A DNA stretch of 64,000 nt, from the NCBI GenBank assembly GCA_024803745.1, contig JANJXV010000004.1, forward strand, positions 49,237,858 through 49,301,857, in the 5' to 3' direction. Under the pieces are notes generated by a model. The model worked only from the letters and a program-made list of their open reading frames with translations, was not told the origin of the DNA and ran no database searches. This document shows positions 1 to 11,700 of the stretch, one piece after another. Origin of the DNA: Megascapheus bottae (Eukaryota > Chordata > Mammalia > Rodentia > Geomyidae). The translations under genes were made by a program, and so were the position numbers. Positions within the stretch are counted from its first letter, which is position 1. Each line of letters begins with the position of its first letter.

Positions 1-558
1 ACCTCCCCAAGGTGACTGACGTGCCTGAATTCTTAGCAGTAGGGGCAGAAACTTGTATTAGAGGGTATTGGACCTACCAGACCTGTACCATGAATTTGTG
101 AGACTCCTATCTGACCATAGGCCCCACCACCTCAATCTTCCTTTACTGGATATCTTGTGTCTCCTCCTGACTCTCTTCAATTCACCTGGACATCCCTCTT
201 CATTTCACCTTCAGAGTTGATCTTGTTTGTTGAGATTATTTTTTCTCTGTGCCTTCTTTATTAGCCTCTTGGCTCAGTTTCCTAACAGCATTAAGTGTAT
301 TGGAAAGTGCAAGTTGTTTTGGGCCATGTGTCTGCTCGAAGTCACAAGCTCTCTAAAAAAGGCTCCTGATTCAATCTGTCAAAAAAAGAAATGTAAAACT
401 TTTCAAAATTATATTGATCCATTAAGAGGCTAGTATTTTCCTTTTGATAAAAGTTATGTCATAGACCATGACTTTAAGGTGAAAATAGAAAATTTAAAAT
501 GTATTGATTGATAGGGAATGTATTAGAACACTTTAGCATGTATGATTAATAGAATCTT
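1..558. other. Unique sequence, no feature recognised
   Basis: The first 340 bases are somewhat richer in G+C than the surroundings and lack the two SINE families. No splice-flanked open frame or repeat family could be recognised. It may include an eroded ancient repeat. Confidence 0.3.
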
Positions 559-950
559 TTTTTTTTGTCAGTCATGGAGCTTGAACTCTGGGCCTGGGCA
601 TTGTTCTTAAGCTCTTCAACTCAAGGCTACCGCCCTACCATGGAGCCAAAACCTCACCTCCCGTTTATTTTTTTTTTAAGAAATATGAAAAGTTTGACAC
701 ATTTATTGCCTTATAAATGTCTCTAAACTCCATTTTTAACTTAAATTTTATTGTAAATGTAATGTACAGAGACGGGATACAGTTACATAAGTAAGGAAAT
801 GAGTACATTTCTTTTTTCTTCACTTCCTGTTTTCTAATGATTAATTGGCGATAAGAGTCTCACTGGCTTTGTAGTTTCCAGGCTGTCTTTGAACCGCAAT
901 CCTCAGATCTTAGCCTCCTGAGAATTATAGACATGAGACACCTTGCTTGG
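559..950 (-). mobile_element. B1-Geo SINE split by an L1 tail
   Basis: On the minus strand this is a dimeric SINE. The right arm is 559-660 (plus-strand reading starts GTCAGTCATGGAGCTTGAAC). The 7SL/B1-like left arm is about 816-950 (plus-strand TCAGATCTTAGCCTCCTGAG, the complement of a B1 'CTCAGGAGGCT' core). The two arms are separated by about 150 bp of L1 3'-end sequence. The similar strings CTCACCTCCCGTTT before and TTCACTTCCTGTTTT after the insert look like the diverged target-site duplication of that L1. Confidence 0.8.
661..816 (-). mobile_element. L1 3' end, short, nested in the SINE
   Basis: About 720-815 reads as the complement of an L1 3' terminus (GTACTCATTTCC...TGTAACTG...), matching the plus-strand tail seen near 5341-5405. 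It lies between the two arms of the B1-Geo SINE and so inserted after it. The preceding T-rich stretch at 668-679 is the reversed poly(A). Confidence 0.65.
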
Positions 951-1654
951 CTAAAATAATCTTATGTTGAATGATATTTTTGATCTACATTAAAATAATT
1001 ATTTTCATTACTAGTCAAGTTGTAAGAGCAGCATTCTTGGGTTCTATTCCATATAATTATAATTTACATTTTTCCAGGTACATTATACATAATATTTCTG
1101 CCTCTAATTTTGAGTGTCCAAGTCAAGAATAATTTTTTGTTTATAAATATGGAAACTGCATCTTAGCATGATTAAAAACATCTGTGTGCATTAAATTATT
1201 TATTCATGCATACTTAAATCATATATTTATACATTATTTTTAAAGGTTTAAATTTTACACAACATTCATACAAATTTATGCAGACAAGAATATTTTAATA
1301 CTGCAGTCAAGTTAGGCTAATTATCATATTTATTATCTCAAATATTTATAATTTTCTTGTGTTAGGAACATTGAGACTCCTATGTGCCAACACTATGAAA
1401 TATATATTTTTAAATGTTTGATTATATAATTGTATTAATGGTAAAGGGTCAGTTACTTAAGATTCCTGACAATGGTCTAAATCTGGAAAATATCAATGTA
1501 AATTATCAAGAGAAACATTCTCTTAAATCTGTGATGGTAAAACACATTTGTATGATATAAAAAATCCAAAATGAAGTATCAATTCAGAAAAAATAGGCTT
1601 AAATAAGTTTGATCTTTTGAATCTAAAAAGAATCTCAATAGCCTCCATATTACA
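951..1654. other. Unique AT-rich sequence
   Basis: Strongly AT-rich. No repeat, open frame or structured element was recognised. Confidence 0.3.
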
Positions 1655-1886
1655 TTTTTTTCTTCCAGTCCTAGAACTTGAACTCAGGTCCTGGGTGCTG
1701 TGTCTGAGCCTCTTTGTACTCAAGGATAGTACTCTACCATTTGAGCCTCAGAGTCACTTTCAGCTTTTCTTTTTGCTGAGTAGTGTATTGGAAATAAGGG
1801 TCTCATGAACTTTCCTTCCAGAGCTGGCAGTCTCTTGAGTAGCTAGGATTATAGGCATGAAACTCTGGCACCAGCTCCACATATAA
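1655..1886 (-). mobile_element. B1-Geo SINE
   Basis: Reverse-oriented dimer. The right arm begins after a T-run as CCAGTCCTAGAACTTGAACT, and the left arm ends with AGCTAGGATTATAGGCATGA, the complement of the B1/7SL 5' region. Flanks CTCCATATTACAT and CTCCACATATAAC may be an imperfect target-site duplication. The copy is diverged and lacks part of the left arm. Confidence 0.8.
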
Positions 1887-3144
1887 CTTTGATGAAAAAA
1901 CGATGCTCATATACTAATGAGCAATAAAACACAACATTGTATTATTCTTTTCTCTTTTCATTCTTTGATCCTGTTAAGGTTTAAGAGATTTGGAGAGTGA
2001 GTTAACTATAATATCACATTGCCTCAATAAAAAAACTGAAAACAAAGCATGACTTTCTCTCTTTGACATATAATTGGACACAAACCAGCTCTGTAAGTTA
2101 TTGGGATCTGTAGTAAGTATAAAAGATTCCCTGATTAATGGGGATTTTTTGAACACAAACCCTTGTCTTTTGAATCAAAATCACCAAGGATTTTATATTA
2201 AAATCAAATAAATATTGCAATAGGAGGGGAAATTTTTGTGACTATGATAGCTAAATTAACTCTTATTTCCCAGGTTGAAGAGTTTTGACAAACAACTGCA
2301 ATGTTGTGATAATGAACTTGACACATAAACAATACTGTGCAATGAAGCAAGTGGTACAATTTTAAGTATCATAATAATGAATGCTTTAATATAATACAGA
2401 TTTTTAATGCATCGTAAAAGAAATGATGTGATAATATATTTTACTAAAGAGTGTAGCTGTGGGAGTAAAACTCAATTAAGGGCAGAATCATTAACATTTA
2501 ATTTCATTTGAGCCTTTATTGCTTGTAATTGTACAGTTTCTTAACTTTATTCTTCACTCTCACCCGTAATTGTAACGAGCCTTACATCTTCCACGGATGA
2601 TGGTGCTTCTCTATGAAACTTCAGATGAAGCTTTCATTTAATGATGGGTTACATGCTTTATTCAGAGTGAGCCAATATCATATAACACAAAGGTGGTAGA
2701 GAATCAGATCCTCCTAATCAGTAAAGTTCAGGTAGTTTTGTTAGTAGAAATCAGATCAGATTTAGACATCAGCAGTGTAATACACTGCTGGATTTGGATT
2801 TGGATTTGGATTTGTGTAAACACCAATGGTTTCCTGACAAATATGACTTTTGCTCATTTATATGTATATTTTGATATTTGTTGGAGATCCATCCCCTTGT
2901 ATTACTTATTTCAATGGTTGCATTCAAAAAGGAAGATGAAAATAAATGCTATTAGAGTAATGGCACAGATTGCCTTAGAAGATTACAGTGTCATTCTAAA
3001 GTATTTTTTGAGAAAGCTTAATTTTCCACATATAGAGAAAAAGCTTAACATTTAAAAAGACAGTGATGATCACTGGCAAAAATTTACAGAAGCCTAACTA
3101 TTACATTACTAACAAAAAATCAGTATAGGTTAGAAATAAATGTA
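1887..3144. other. Unique AT-rich sequence with a small palindrome and hexamer repeat
   Basis: Mostly featureless AT-rich DNA. 2771-2789 is a perfect 9-bp inverted repeat (AGCAGTGTA / TACACTGCT) around a single A. It is followed directly by four GATTTG units (to about 2814). The open frame over 2693-3055 includes the hexamer repeat (WIWIWI) and has no recognisable domain. Confidence 0.5.
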
Positions 3145-3272
3145 TTAACTGGGCATTGATCACTTATATCTTTAATCTATTCTAAACTACTCAGGAGGCT
3201 AAGAGAATGGAGATCCAAAACTTGGCCTAACTGGCTTGAAAAAGTGAGCAAAATGCCAGCCTGGATATGTAA
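3145..3272 (+). mobile_element. Old B1-like SINE fragment
   Basis: The string AAACTACTCAGGAGGCTAAG, followed by GAGATCC and a CAGCCTGG-like end, follows the order of a 7SL/B1 monomer. It is heavily diverged and has no right arm. Confidence 0.45.
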
Positions 3273-3784
3273 CTCAAGTGGTAAATATTAAATTGTGTAC
3301 AGGCCCAGGAAAGGCATTGAAAAATAGTAATATTGTAGTGGTGGTTTTCCTTTTGTCTTTTCTCAATTCCATTCAGCAAGTATTTTTTTGAGATTTGTAA
3401 GGATCCATGTTGAAGAGATTTCATTACTCCTATTTGAATACAAAAAGAATAGATTCAAATTCTGTAAGTGAGTACCATAGATGCCAAAGATTCTAGAAAA
3501 AAAGTGTTCCTTTAAAAATTTCATAAGATACGACATCTTAATAGGTTTCTGATTCTATACATCATTTACACACTTACATCTTCTCAGATATATCAGTTCT
3601 GATGTATGTAAACCAATAAAGCAATATTTTATATAAACTCTCCATTAATTTTACCTGTGTATATTATTTAACGTTTTTAATGTATAAATATATATCAAAT
3701 ACATTACTATTAATCTTTATATTTTCTATTTGCTATGCTTTTCTTTCATTTTTTCTGTCTACTCTTTAATTTGAATAGACCCAG

Positions 3785-4062
3785 AACTCTCTCTCTCCGT
3801 CTCTCTCTGTCTCCTGGTGGTATTAGGGCTTGAAATCAAGACCTGGAGCCTTCCCTGAGCATTATAACTTAAAGCTGGAGTTCTATCACTATGGTCACAT
3901 CTCTACCACTATAGACAAATCACCACATCCAGCTAATTTTTGGTGTTGAATTGGAGATAAGAGTGTCATGATCTTTCTGTGTGGGCTGGCTTTGAACCAC
4001 CTTGCTCAGATCTCACTATCCTAAATAGCTAAGATTAAAAGTGTGAGTCACTGGCAACTGGC
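3785..4062 (-). mobile_element. B1-Geo SINE with CT-rich tail
   Basis: A (CT)n stretch (3785-3813) is the complement of a (GA)n tail at the SINE 3' end. Then come the right arm (GGGCTTGAAATCAAGACCTG) and the B1-like left arm (TTGGAGATAAGAGTGTCATG ... CTAAGATTAAAAGTGTGAG). It is an old, diverged copy. Confidence 0.75.
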
Positions 4063-4081
4063 AAGATATCAATTTTAACCC

Positions 4082-4588
4082 ATATTCTCAGTGAGTGTAA
4101 ACTTTTCAACCTCTCCGGGAAGCAGTAAGGAGGGTCCTCAAAAGACTAAACATAGAGCTCCACTATGACTCAGTAATTCCATTTGAGGGCATTTACCCAA
4201 ATGTCCATAAACAAGGACTTACTAAAGCTACTAGCATAGCTATGTTCATTGTGACATTGTTTACCATAGCTAAGATATAGAACCAACCTCGATACCCTCA
4301 GTAGATGATTGGATCAAGGTGGTATATATACAAAATGGAATTCTATGCTACTATCAGAAAGAGTGACATTGCAACATTAGTAAGGGAATGGAAAAGCTTG
4401 GAAAAAATCTTAAGTGAAGTAAGCCAGTCCTAAAGAAACATAGGTTCCATGGTTTCCCTCATTTTTAATATTTAGTAGGTCTAGGATAGTCCTAGCAAAA
4501 GATCACAATATTCAATAGCTATGTATATGTGACCATATGGGATAATGCTAAGTGAAATTAACTCCAGGATATGGAAACAAGGGGTTTG
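4082..4588 (+). mobile_element. L1 fragment, ORF2 C-terminus
   Basis: Sense-oriented L1 from the last part of ORF2. It follows the L1 order: CTCAAAAGACTAAACATAGA, then the 'FIHNLTIAKIW'-like stretch ('caTTGTttACCATAGC'), then AATGGAATTCTATGCTACTA, then AAGTGAAGTAAGCCAGTCC. The frame is broken by stops and indels. It is cut at 4588, where an oppositely oriented L1 begins. Confidence 0.85.
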
Positions 4589-5045
4589 TCTTTGGGGGCT
4601 TCAGGGTTTTTTCATCGTATTTTATTGGGAGTGATGTATAGAGAGGTTACACTTACATTAATCAGGTAGTGAGTACATTACTTCTAGAACATTGTTACCC
4701 CTTACCTTGTTTAACTCCCACTTTCCCTCCCCCATCCTCTCCCAATCATATGTTTTTCCCCTTCCCTTCTCTATTTCAAATAAACATATATACAATATAC
4801 CAGGTGACAAAGTCAGATACAGTAACAACATGAGATAAACAGTAAGGGGGGAAAGAGAAAAGAAATAACTTCATATAGTACATTGAGGACAACAATCACC
4901 AAGAGAGCTCTCTTGTTTATATATTCTAGAGTTCATTTGGTTTAGTCTCATCCTACAGGACCATATGTATATAGCTTTTGAGTGATTGTGATACTCTGCT
5001 AGAAGAATCCTAGACACATACTAATCATTACAAATGAGGGAAACC
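4589..5045 (-). mobile_element. L1 3' end, inserted antisense
   Basis: The plus strand shows the complement of an L1 3' UTR and the end of ORF2: ATTTTATTGGGAGTGATGTA (3' terminus), pyrimidine-rich CTCCCACTTTCCCTCCCCC (the complement of the L1 polypurine tract), then CATTACAAATGAGGGAAACC. It interrupts a plus-strand L1 whose own 3' UTR resumes at about 5046. Confidence 0.85.
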
Positions 5046-5410
5046 ATAATGTACTATGTGAAGTTATTTCTTTTCTTTTTTGTTCCCTGCCCACAAACCC
5101 TTATGGTTTATCCCCTGTAAGTCACTGTATATGGCTTTAGTACATGGTATATTGTATATATGTCTGTTTATTTGAATTAGTGAAGGGAAGGGGTGCAACA
5201 AGATGATGAGACAAAGGAGGAACCAATGTAACAGTGATGCTCACAAGGCAATATGTTGGAAATGAACTTTACAACTTGCGAGTTGTAGGGAAAGTGGGAG
5301 AAAACTATGGGTGGGAGAGTTAAGGTTCAAGAAGAAATGTACTCACTTCCTTATGTATGTAACTGTTACGCCCCTAGACATTACACTGACAGTAAAATTA
5401 AAATCAAAAC
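5046..5410 (+). mobile_element. L1 3' UTR and tail (earlier 3'-end type)
   Basis: Continuation of the plus-strand L1. It contains the G-rich stretch (GGGAAAGTGGGAGAAAAC) and the terminal ACTCACTTCCTTATGTATGT ... ATTACACTGACAGTAAAA. The same terminal type is seen at 33870-34308 and 39640-40072 and differs from the CACCTTCTATCTGGTG-type tails elsewhere. Confidence 0.85.
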
Positions 5411-7014
5411 AGATATCAACGATATTATGCTAATTAGTTTATCATAAATACACTTTTAACGTGTCTCCACTTGGAGACTCATCATCTTCTGGATGTCTCT
5501 ATTTTCTCTTAAAATGCAAATTTTAGTAAGTAACTCCCTTACAAACCATCCGCCCTGTAAAATGGGAAAATATGATAGTAGAATGGTTTCATTCTGTAGT
5601 TGTGTTATTTCATGTTACTTGGTTAGTGGTAAGGGGTTTTAATAAGTCACCAAGTTCATTGCGTAGTTTGTAATCGAATTTCAAGCTTTGAATTCTGAGT
5701 CATTTCTAACTGTTGTTTTCTTCTTTTTAAGTCTATGTATTATTTGAGAAATGAGATTATTTTGAAAATTTTTGGGAACTGACTAATGTAGGTTTAACTT
5801 TCTACGCCAAATCATTTAGTTTTATTCTGGTTGAAAAATGTTTGTTGTTGAAAACTTTCAGTTTGGATACTAATGGAAAACAAAAATATATATACAGCCA
5901 CAGGAAAGTAATAATTCCAAAAATAGCATGGACTATAATTCAACTGTGAATTGAAAAATTAATGAAAATATTTGAAAATACAATGATAAAACAGCATATT
6001 CTTATATTATTTCAAATGTATTTTAATGTATACATATAAATGTAAATTAACATTTATAGCATTATTTAGCATTAACATTTCAAATGTATTTTCATGCTTT
6101 GTACATTGAAATCAGTTAAAAAATAAGACATATGTAGAAACACTAAATAACTTTTATTTTTGCCATTAGTTTTCTGCTTAAATTTATGATGCAGTAAGGG
6201 TTTAGGCCTGTTCTTAGATCCACTTCAAACATCAGACTCAAATTTTAATATTTATGACAGATTTAAAATGCTTAATTAATACATCTGATTTAAGCTATTA
6301 AACTGCTATAATACAGGTATTATTTAGAGTCTGCTACTAATAAACATTAATGTTTATTTCCTGCATGTGAAATTTTGATATCATAGCCAGGCATAATTTA
6401 TGTGTGAGCTCATATTGTATTTGTTAATTATATACCAGATAATTGTGTTTGTCGAAACATCCTGATTAGTTGCCTTCAATGTTACCTGATCTATTACCTT
6501 GAAGTCTTTGCTTGCCCTAATTCAAGGGTATAGCTGTGTTTATATCTTAAAATTTATTTGTTGAAACAATATATTAGAAAACTATTTATAAATTAGCACA
6601 TTATTATAAGCAATATTGAGTATGCATTGCATGATATTACCAATTATGCACTTAAGATACAGTGTTAATAGGAAATAAAATTCATTTTAAAAGACAGCAA
6701 ATTATAAAGCCAGAAAATAGTAATAAATAGTTCATTACCACAGGACTAAATGTTTAGAGTGTTTGTAATGAGTCAGAGAAGAATATAGACATAAGTAAGT
6801 AATGTATTTAAGTATTTTCACATTTTCAGTAAATAAGTTTGCTTATTTCAATATTATGTCTCAGGTCAGAATAATATGAGTGCATCTATCAGCTCAAATA
6901 AATAAGAAATGAATTAAAATTATGTACAACTCTCAAAATAGTAATTACTAAGATATTAACCATATCAATTGCTTTTGTTTTAGTCTGTTACCCATTAATT
7001 AGATTTTTCATCAG
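5411..7014. other. Unique AT-rich sequence
   Basis: No interspersed repeat from the two SINE families or from L1 was recognised, and there are no long open frames. Confidence 0.35.
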
Positions 7015-7115
7015 GATTTATTAAATATGTACTGCATGTTAGGCAGAGTCAAGCATTACATTTGCAGAGATAAAAAAATAACTTGGCATTTGTGATCAAG
7101 CAGCTGTATTACACT
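7015..7115 (+). mobile_element. Possible ancient L2/MIR-class relic
   Basis: TTTATTAAATATGTACTGCA, followed by GTTAGGCAGAGTCAAGCATT, resembles the widespread ancient mammalian motif 'TTATTGAGCACCTACTATGTGCCAGGCACTGTGC'. The call is tentative. Confidence 0.35.
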
Positions 7116-7689
7116 TCTGATTGTGGATGGGAATGGCACCCCAGAATCCATTTACTGTATTTAGAAAACATGCAGATTCCTAGACAGCACCTTTAACCTA
7201 TAACCAACATTTTCTAGGAAATAGGATTCAAAAATCTTTATGGTTTGATGATGTGTTTCCTTTTGTCCTAGAACATTTAGAATAAAACATGGTTAGATTC
7301 AAACAGTTAATTTGTGTTAACTCTATTCCAAAGCCAATACTTGTATATTTGTGACCTATTTTGCTCTCTTATTTTTTCAAGTGCAGTAATTTCATACAGA
7401 TAAAAATTTCAAAATGCATGATTGCAATTAACTAATCATTTTATTCTCTATACTTTTAAAATAAGCACTTTACATAAGTAATATTGAATATGAATTGTAT
7501 GTTTATACTAAATACTCATTTAAGGAACAGTATGAACATGAAAAATAGATATATTTTTATTATTTCATGACTATTTTCCCTCAGAATAATGGAATTCGAT
7601 TATAAATAACAGAGACTGCAGTAAAAATTACAAATCTGAACTGTCTGTCTTGTGCATGAAGTTTTGTTAATTATAGATGATTCCTTCAG

Positions 7690-7755
7690 AAAATGTTCAG
7701 CGAAGTTGACTGAAATCAGCTCTGTACATGGGGATGCGCTCACAATCACAGGAAA
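7690..7755 (+). other. Candidate 66-bp cassette exon
   Basis: A 66-bp stretch starts after an acceptor-like TTCCTTCAG (7681-7689) and ends at a strong donor, GGAAA|GTAAGT (GT at 7756-7757). Its length is a multiple of three. One frame (phase 1) is open throughout for 21 whole codons and contains ISSVHGDALTITG. The segment is clearly richer in G+C than its flanks and has two CpGs, unusual here. I do not recognise the peptide, and no neighbouring exon is visible, so it may be chance. The alternatives are a pseudo-exon or a conserved non-coding block. Confidence 0.25.
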
Positions 7756-8419
7756 GTAAGTGTGATATTTTAATTATCCACACCTGCAAACATTTGAAGA
7801 AAGCACCCTAGTGTTATTTTTCAAGTGTTAGAAATAAATGTGCACCTTGATTCAGTCTAAAATTTAGAAGTCTTCCAAACCTTATTTTCTCATGAAAGAC
7901 AGAAACAAAAACAATCTCCAATAATATAATGAGAAATCTTCTTAATCTGTTTTTCCTATCACTTCCATGTATTCAATTTATTATTTTTATTGTTTTCGCT
8001 ATTCTTTAATACTTGTGCTTTTTCTAAAGCCACTATGATTATCCCATTTATTATAGGATTATCTGCAACCTTTCCAGAAAAGAGTATACATAAAAAGAGT
8101 ATCTATTCATCTATACATAGCCATAAAAGAGGTCCATGCCAAATTTTAAAACTTATTGGTAGTCATATATATACTCACACCAGGCAAATTCAATTTTAGA
8201 GTCTTCCACAGGAAAGAGAATGTGAAAAAGTGTCATGCCTGGAAGCTGATATTCAGAAATCAGCACCATATGAAATCTGCCTCATTTTTACAAGGATTAA
8301 CTCCTGCAAACAATTCTGTTAACAATGTAATAAATGTTCGTTGCTCAGTCCTCATCTATTAGTGTTCTGTTTACACCTGGAGCACTTCCTTACGGATGTT
8401 TGTTTTATGACTGTGTGAA
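7756..8419. other. Unique AT-rich sequence
   Basis: No repeat or gene was recognised. The overlapping short open frames lack start-context, splice or domain support. Confidence 0.3.
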
Positions 8420-8632
8420 AATGGCTCAAGTTTGTAATCCAAGTTACTCAGTAGGCTAAGATCTGAGGATCTTGGTTTGAAGACAGCCTGAGGAGGAAAG
8501 TCCATGAAACTCTTGTCTCCAATAAACTAGCAAAAAGCTGAAAGTAGAACTGAGGTTCAACTGGTAGAGCGGTATCCTTGAGCAAAGAAGTTCAGGGGCC
8601 CTGTGCAGGCCTGGTTCAAGCCTCAGTAGACA
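8420..8632 (+). mobile_element. B1-Geo SINE
   Basis: Sense copy. The left arm has GTAATCCAAGTTACTCAGTA and CTGAGGATCTTGGTTTGAAG. The right arm has CAACTGGTAGAGCGGTATCC and GGTTCAAGCC. The 3' end passes straight into the (AC)n tract, so the microsatellite occupies the position of the SINE tail. Confidence 0.85.
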
Positions 8633-8690
<58 letters not shown>

Positions 8691-8752
8691 ACACACACAC
8701 ACACACACACCACACACACACACACCCAACACACACACACACACACACACAA
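8633..8752 (+). repeat. (AC)n microsatellite
   Basis: About 120 bp of almost pure CA dinucleotides with a few CC interruptions. It lies at the 3' end of the SINE. It produces the artefactual Thr-His and Cys-Val open frames on both strands. Alternating purine-pyrimidine DNA of this kind is length-unstable and can adopt Z-DNA. Confidence 0.98.
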
Positions 8753-11700
8753 AATGCTTCTGAACATACACAGCTTCATTGTTCAAAGAGTAAAAATGGG
8801 ATATGGTGGCAAACTGTTCATGGACCATTCAGGACTCACCCATCAGATGTGCTGTGTCAACTCTTCCTTTTAACCTCATTATTAATAAACTTTTCTTAGG
8901 TTCTATTTCTTGAATTTATTTCACCATAACACTTGTCACATTCTGATTTTGTGTTGTAATAATTTACTAATTAATGATCACAATGGCAGATAATTGGGTC
9001 TTTTACACTCTGTCAATCCATCACTCACATATTTTCTACTTATCAAAAGGATATAAACATTATATATTTGCTTCATAAAAACTTGTTAAATAAGTAGAAG
9101 TACATAGCTTTTTATTTTTACTAATCTTATTCATTAATATAATTAACTTTTATCCACCACTCACATCTGAAAACACTAGATTCTTGAAAGTTAGGACTGT
9201 ATAATCCTTGCTTTATTTCCAGTATCTAAGACTATCAGAAACACTGTGGCTTTTCCGCATAGATTTGTTGGACCATTGAGGAGCAAATGAATCAATAAAT
9301 TCCTTATTATACAAATAAAATAAACACGGTTTTGTAATTGTAGGAGAAACATATTATTTTATCAGAAGGGGACAAATTTAATAAAGTGGAACCCTGTGCA
9401 TGGCTACCCTGAGGCTGAGGACAATAAGTGGAATGGAATATATAAATTGCCCATTCCATTCATACAGATGAAGCATCTGTTCAATTCAGATGAATTGGGA
9501 CAGATAATTATAGATAGAGATTATTTTCTTCAATTTTGACTGAAGAAAAAGAATTGTTCCTATTTTTTTCCTTCCTCTCCAGTACTGGATAAAACCTACA
9601 GCTAGTGCATGCTCAGCAAGCCCTCCTCTTCCACTCAGCATTTTAGATAAGCACTCTTAATTATTTAGTAGCATTGAGTGATGATAAAAATCAATTTTTG
9701 AAATAATAAATGGTTAATGTTTATTAACATGAAGGACTTCCATTTAAAATTCTTACTTGATTCTTGAAAAGGTGACCTGATTTCATATTGAGATATATTT
9801 GGAATCAATTTATGTCTATACTTACACTGGCATAAGAATAAAGATTCTTGGTGACTATGTATGTATGTGTATATGAATATATTTCTTGTAATAACGAAAG
9901 TCAATCTCTAAACTCACCTGTGTGGAAATTTTCTAAAAGCCCAATTTTTTTAACATTGTTTTCTTATAGGCCTAAAATCATGTCCTTCCTCCACCTCAAA
10001 TTAGGTGTACTTCAGTCTTACAGCATTGGAGTTTGTGCTGGGATAGTGTCTGGGTGCTTGAACCTTAGCTGCTTAAGAGTAATTTGGGAAATAATTAATT
10101 TTTTTTCTCCCTGAATCCCTTGAGGTTGATGCTGACCTTTTTCAACTTAAAGGCAAATAAGTAATATAGTAAATATAAATAAATGTGAGGTCATTCTGTC
10201 ATTCTATGAGATACCAAAAAATTGAGTTTGTGGATCAAACCCAAGTTAGATATTGCACTGGTCAGTCCTACTTTTCCATTGTGTGTCACTAGAATCCCCA
10301 GTGTCAAATGTTCCATCTTTCTTCATGAACCCTCCAGCCTTGCAGGCTCGGTGGGTCACTAGACTAGGTGACACATGGATCTTAGCGTTTTCAGAAGTTC
10401 TCTATTCCTAATTTTTGATTGTTACTCACTTTGGAATGACTTCTCCCTTTTTTCACTTTTATGCCCAAAGCCCTTCATTGTTCTTTTGCCCAGAAACATG
10501 GCATCATCTGTTCTGCATCTCTGGGTATTAAAGAATTTTGATGCTCTCTAAGATTCCTTCTGTCAAATATCCCAAGATGGAATTTATAAGACCTGTTAGT
10601 GTATCCCTACATTTAACATGGACAAAGGAAAAATACAGAATATACACATTTATATTTTGAAAAATGATCCTCAGTGGTGTTTGGTTTTCTTTTTTTCCCC
10701 TCCACTTATTGTAGGCGTAGCAATTGGTAGCTGAGCTACAGTCACACTTTAGCATTTCACTTCAATTCACCTCACATTATTTTCTGACAACCTTCCGGTC
10801 CTCATTATCCTAATTATAAAACAGTCAATGGGGCTGTCAATTCATGGCTAAAATGACACCAAGAAGAAGTGGATACATAGATTGGCTAGGAATACTGTTA
10901 CTTCAACAGCTGTGAAATGCAACTTAACTAAGTGCCTTAGAAACTTTTACCCTTTGAAAGTTTAGTTTTGCCTTGTTTTAAATAAAACAAGGGAAAGTAG
11001 TAAAGACAGAACCATTAGTTACAGCTCTGAAGCTAGGTACTCTTGCTATCCTCTAAAGGAAAAGGAGACTGAAATTTGCACAAGTCCTGCACAGACTGGA
11101 AGTAGCACTGGTGTGTCAGTAAATTACACTTTAGAATGGCTTCCTGATCTTTCTTATATACAACACAGAAGGGACTACTGTGAAACCATATGTGTTTAAT
11201 TCATTCTCACAGACCAATATAGTATAAAATTAATGACAATCAGGTAGCTATCTGATAAGAGCATTGTACTCCTAAACTAATGTGTTGAATTAAATCTCCT
11301 TTGTACAACTATTTAAATAGAATAAAATGGTTATATATCTCATGTTTAATGTTTAATGATTTCTGAAGAAAATATAATTATTTCTACTTTTCAAGTGCAC
11401 TACAGGAGAAGTAAATTTCTGTGTTTTGTTCTGTCCATAGTGGTACCTGTTTGTATCTCCAAATTTACATTAATGGTCTATTCTATTCTATTCTATTATT
11501 GCTGAGAGGATTTTGAGATTTATTATTTTCCTCTACTCAATAACCTTAAGGGTGCTGGATAAGTTTTAGCTAGCTCAGCATTACTAGCACATTTCAAATA
11601 TAAATGAGAGCCACTCTCACATTAATACAAAACCACACTCAGAAACACATATATACATGTATGAATACCACGCACATAGGCATCTATGTAAATTCAGGTC

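Noticed and set aside
2693..3055. 120-codon plus-strand open frame
   Set aside because: It includes a hexamer repeat (WIWIWI), no recognisable domain, and no splice or promoter context; AT-rich chance frame.
8456..8828. Cys/Val- and Thr/His-rich open frames on both strands
   Set aside because: They are translations of the (AC)n microsatellite and the neighbouring SINE.
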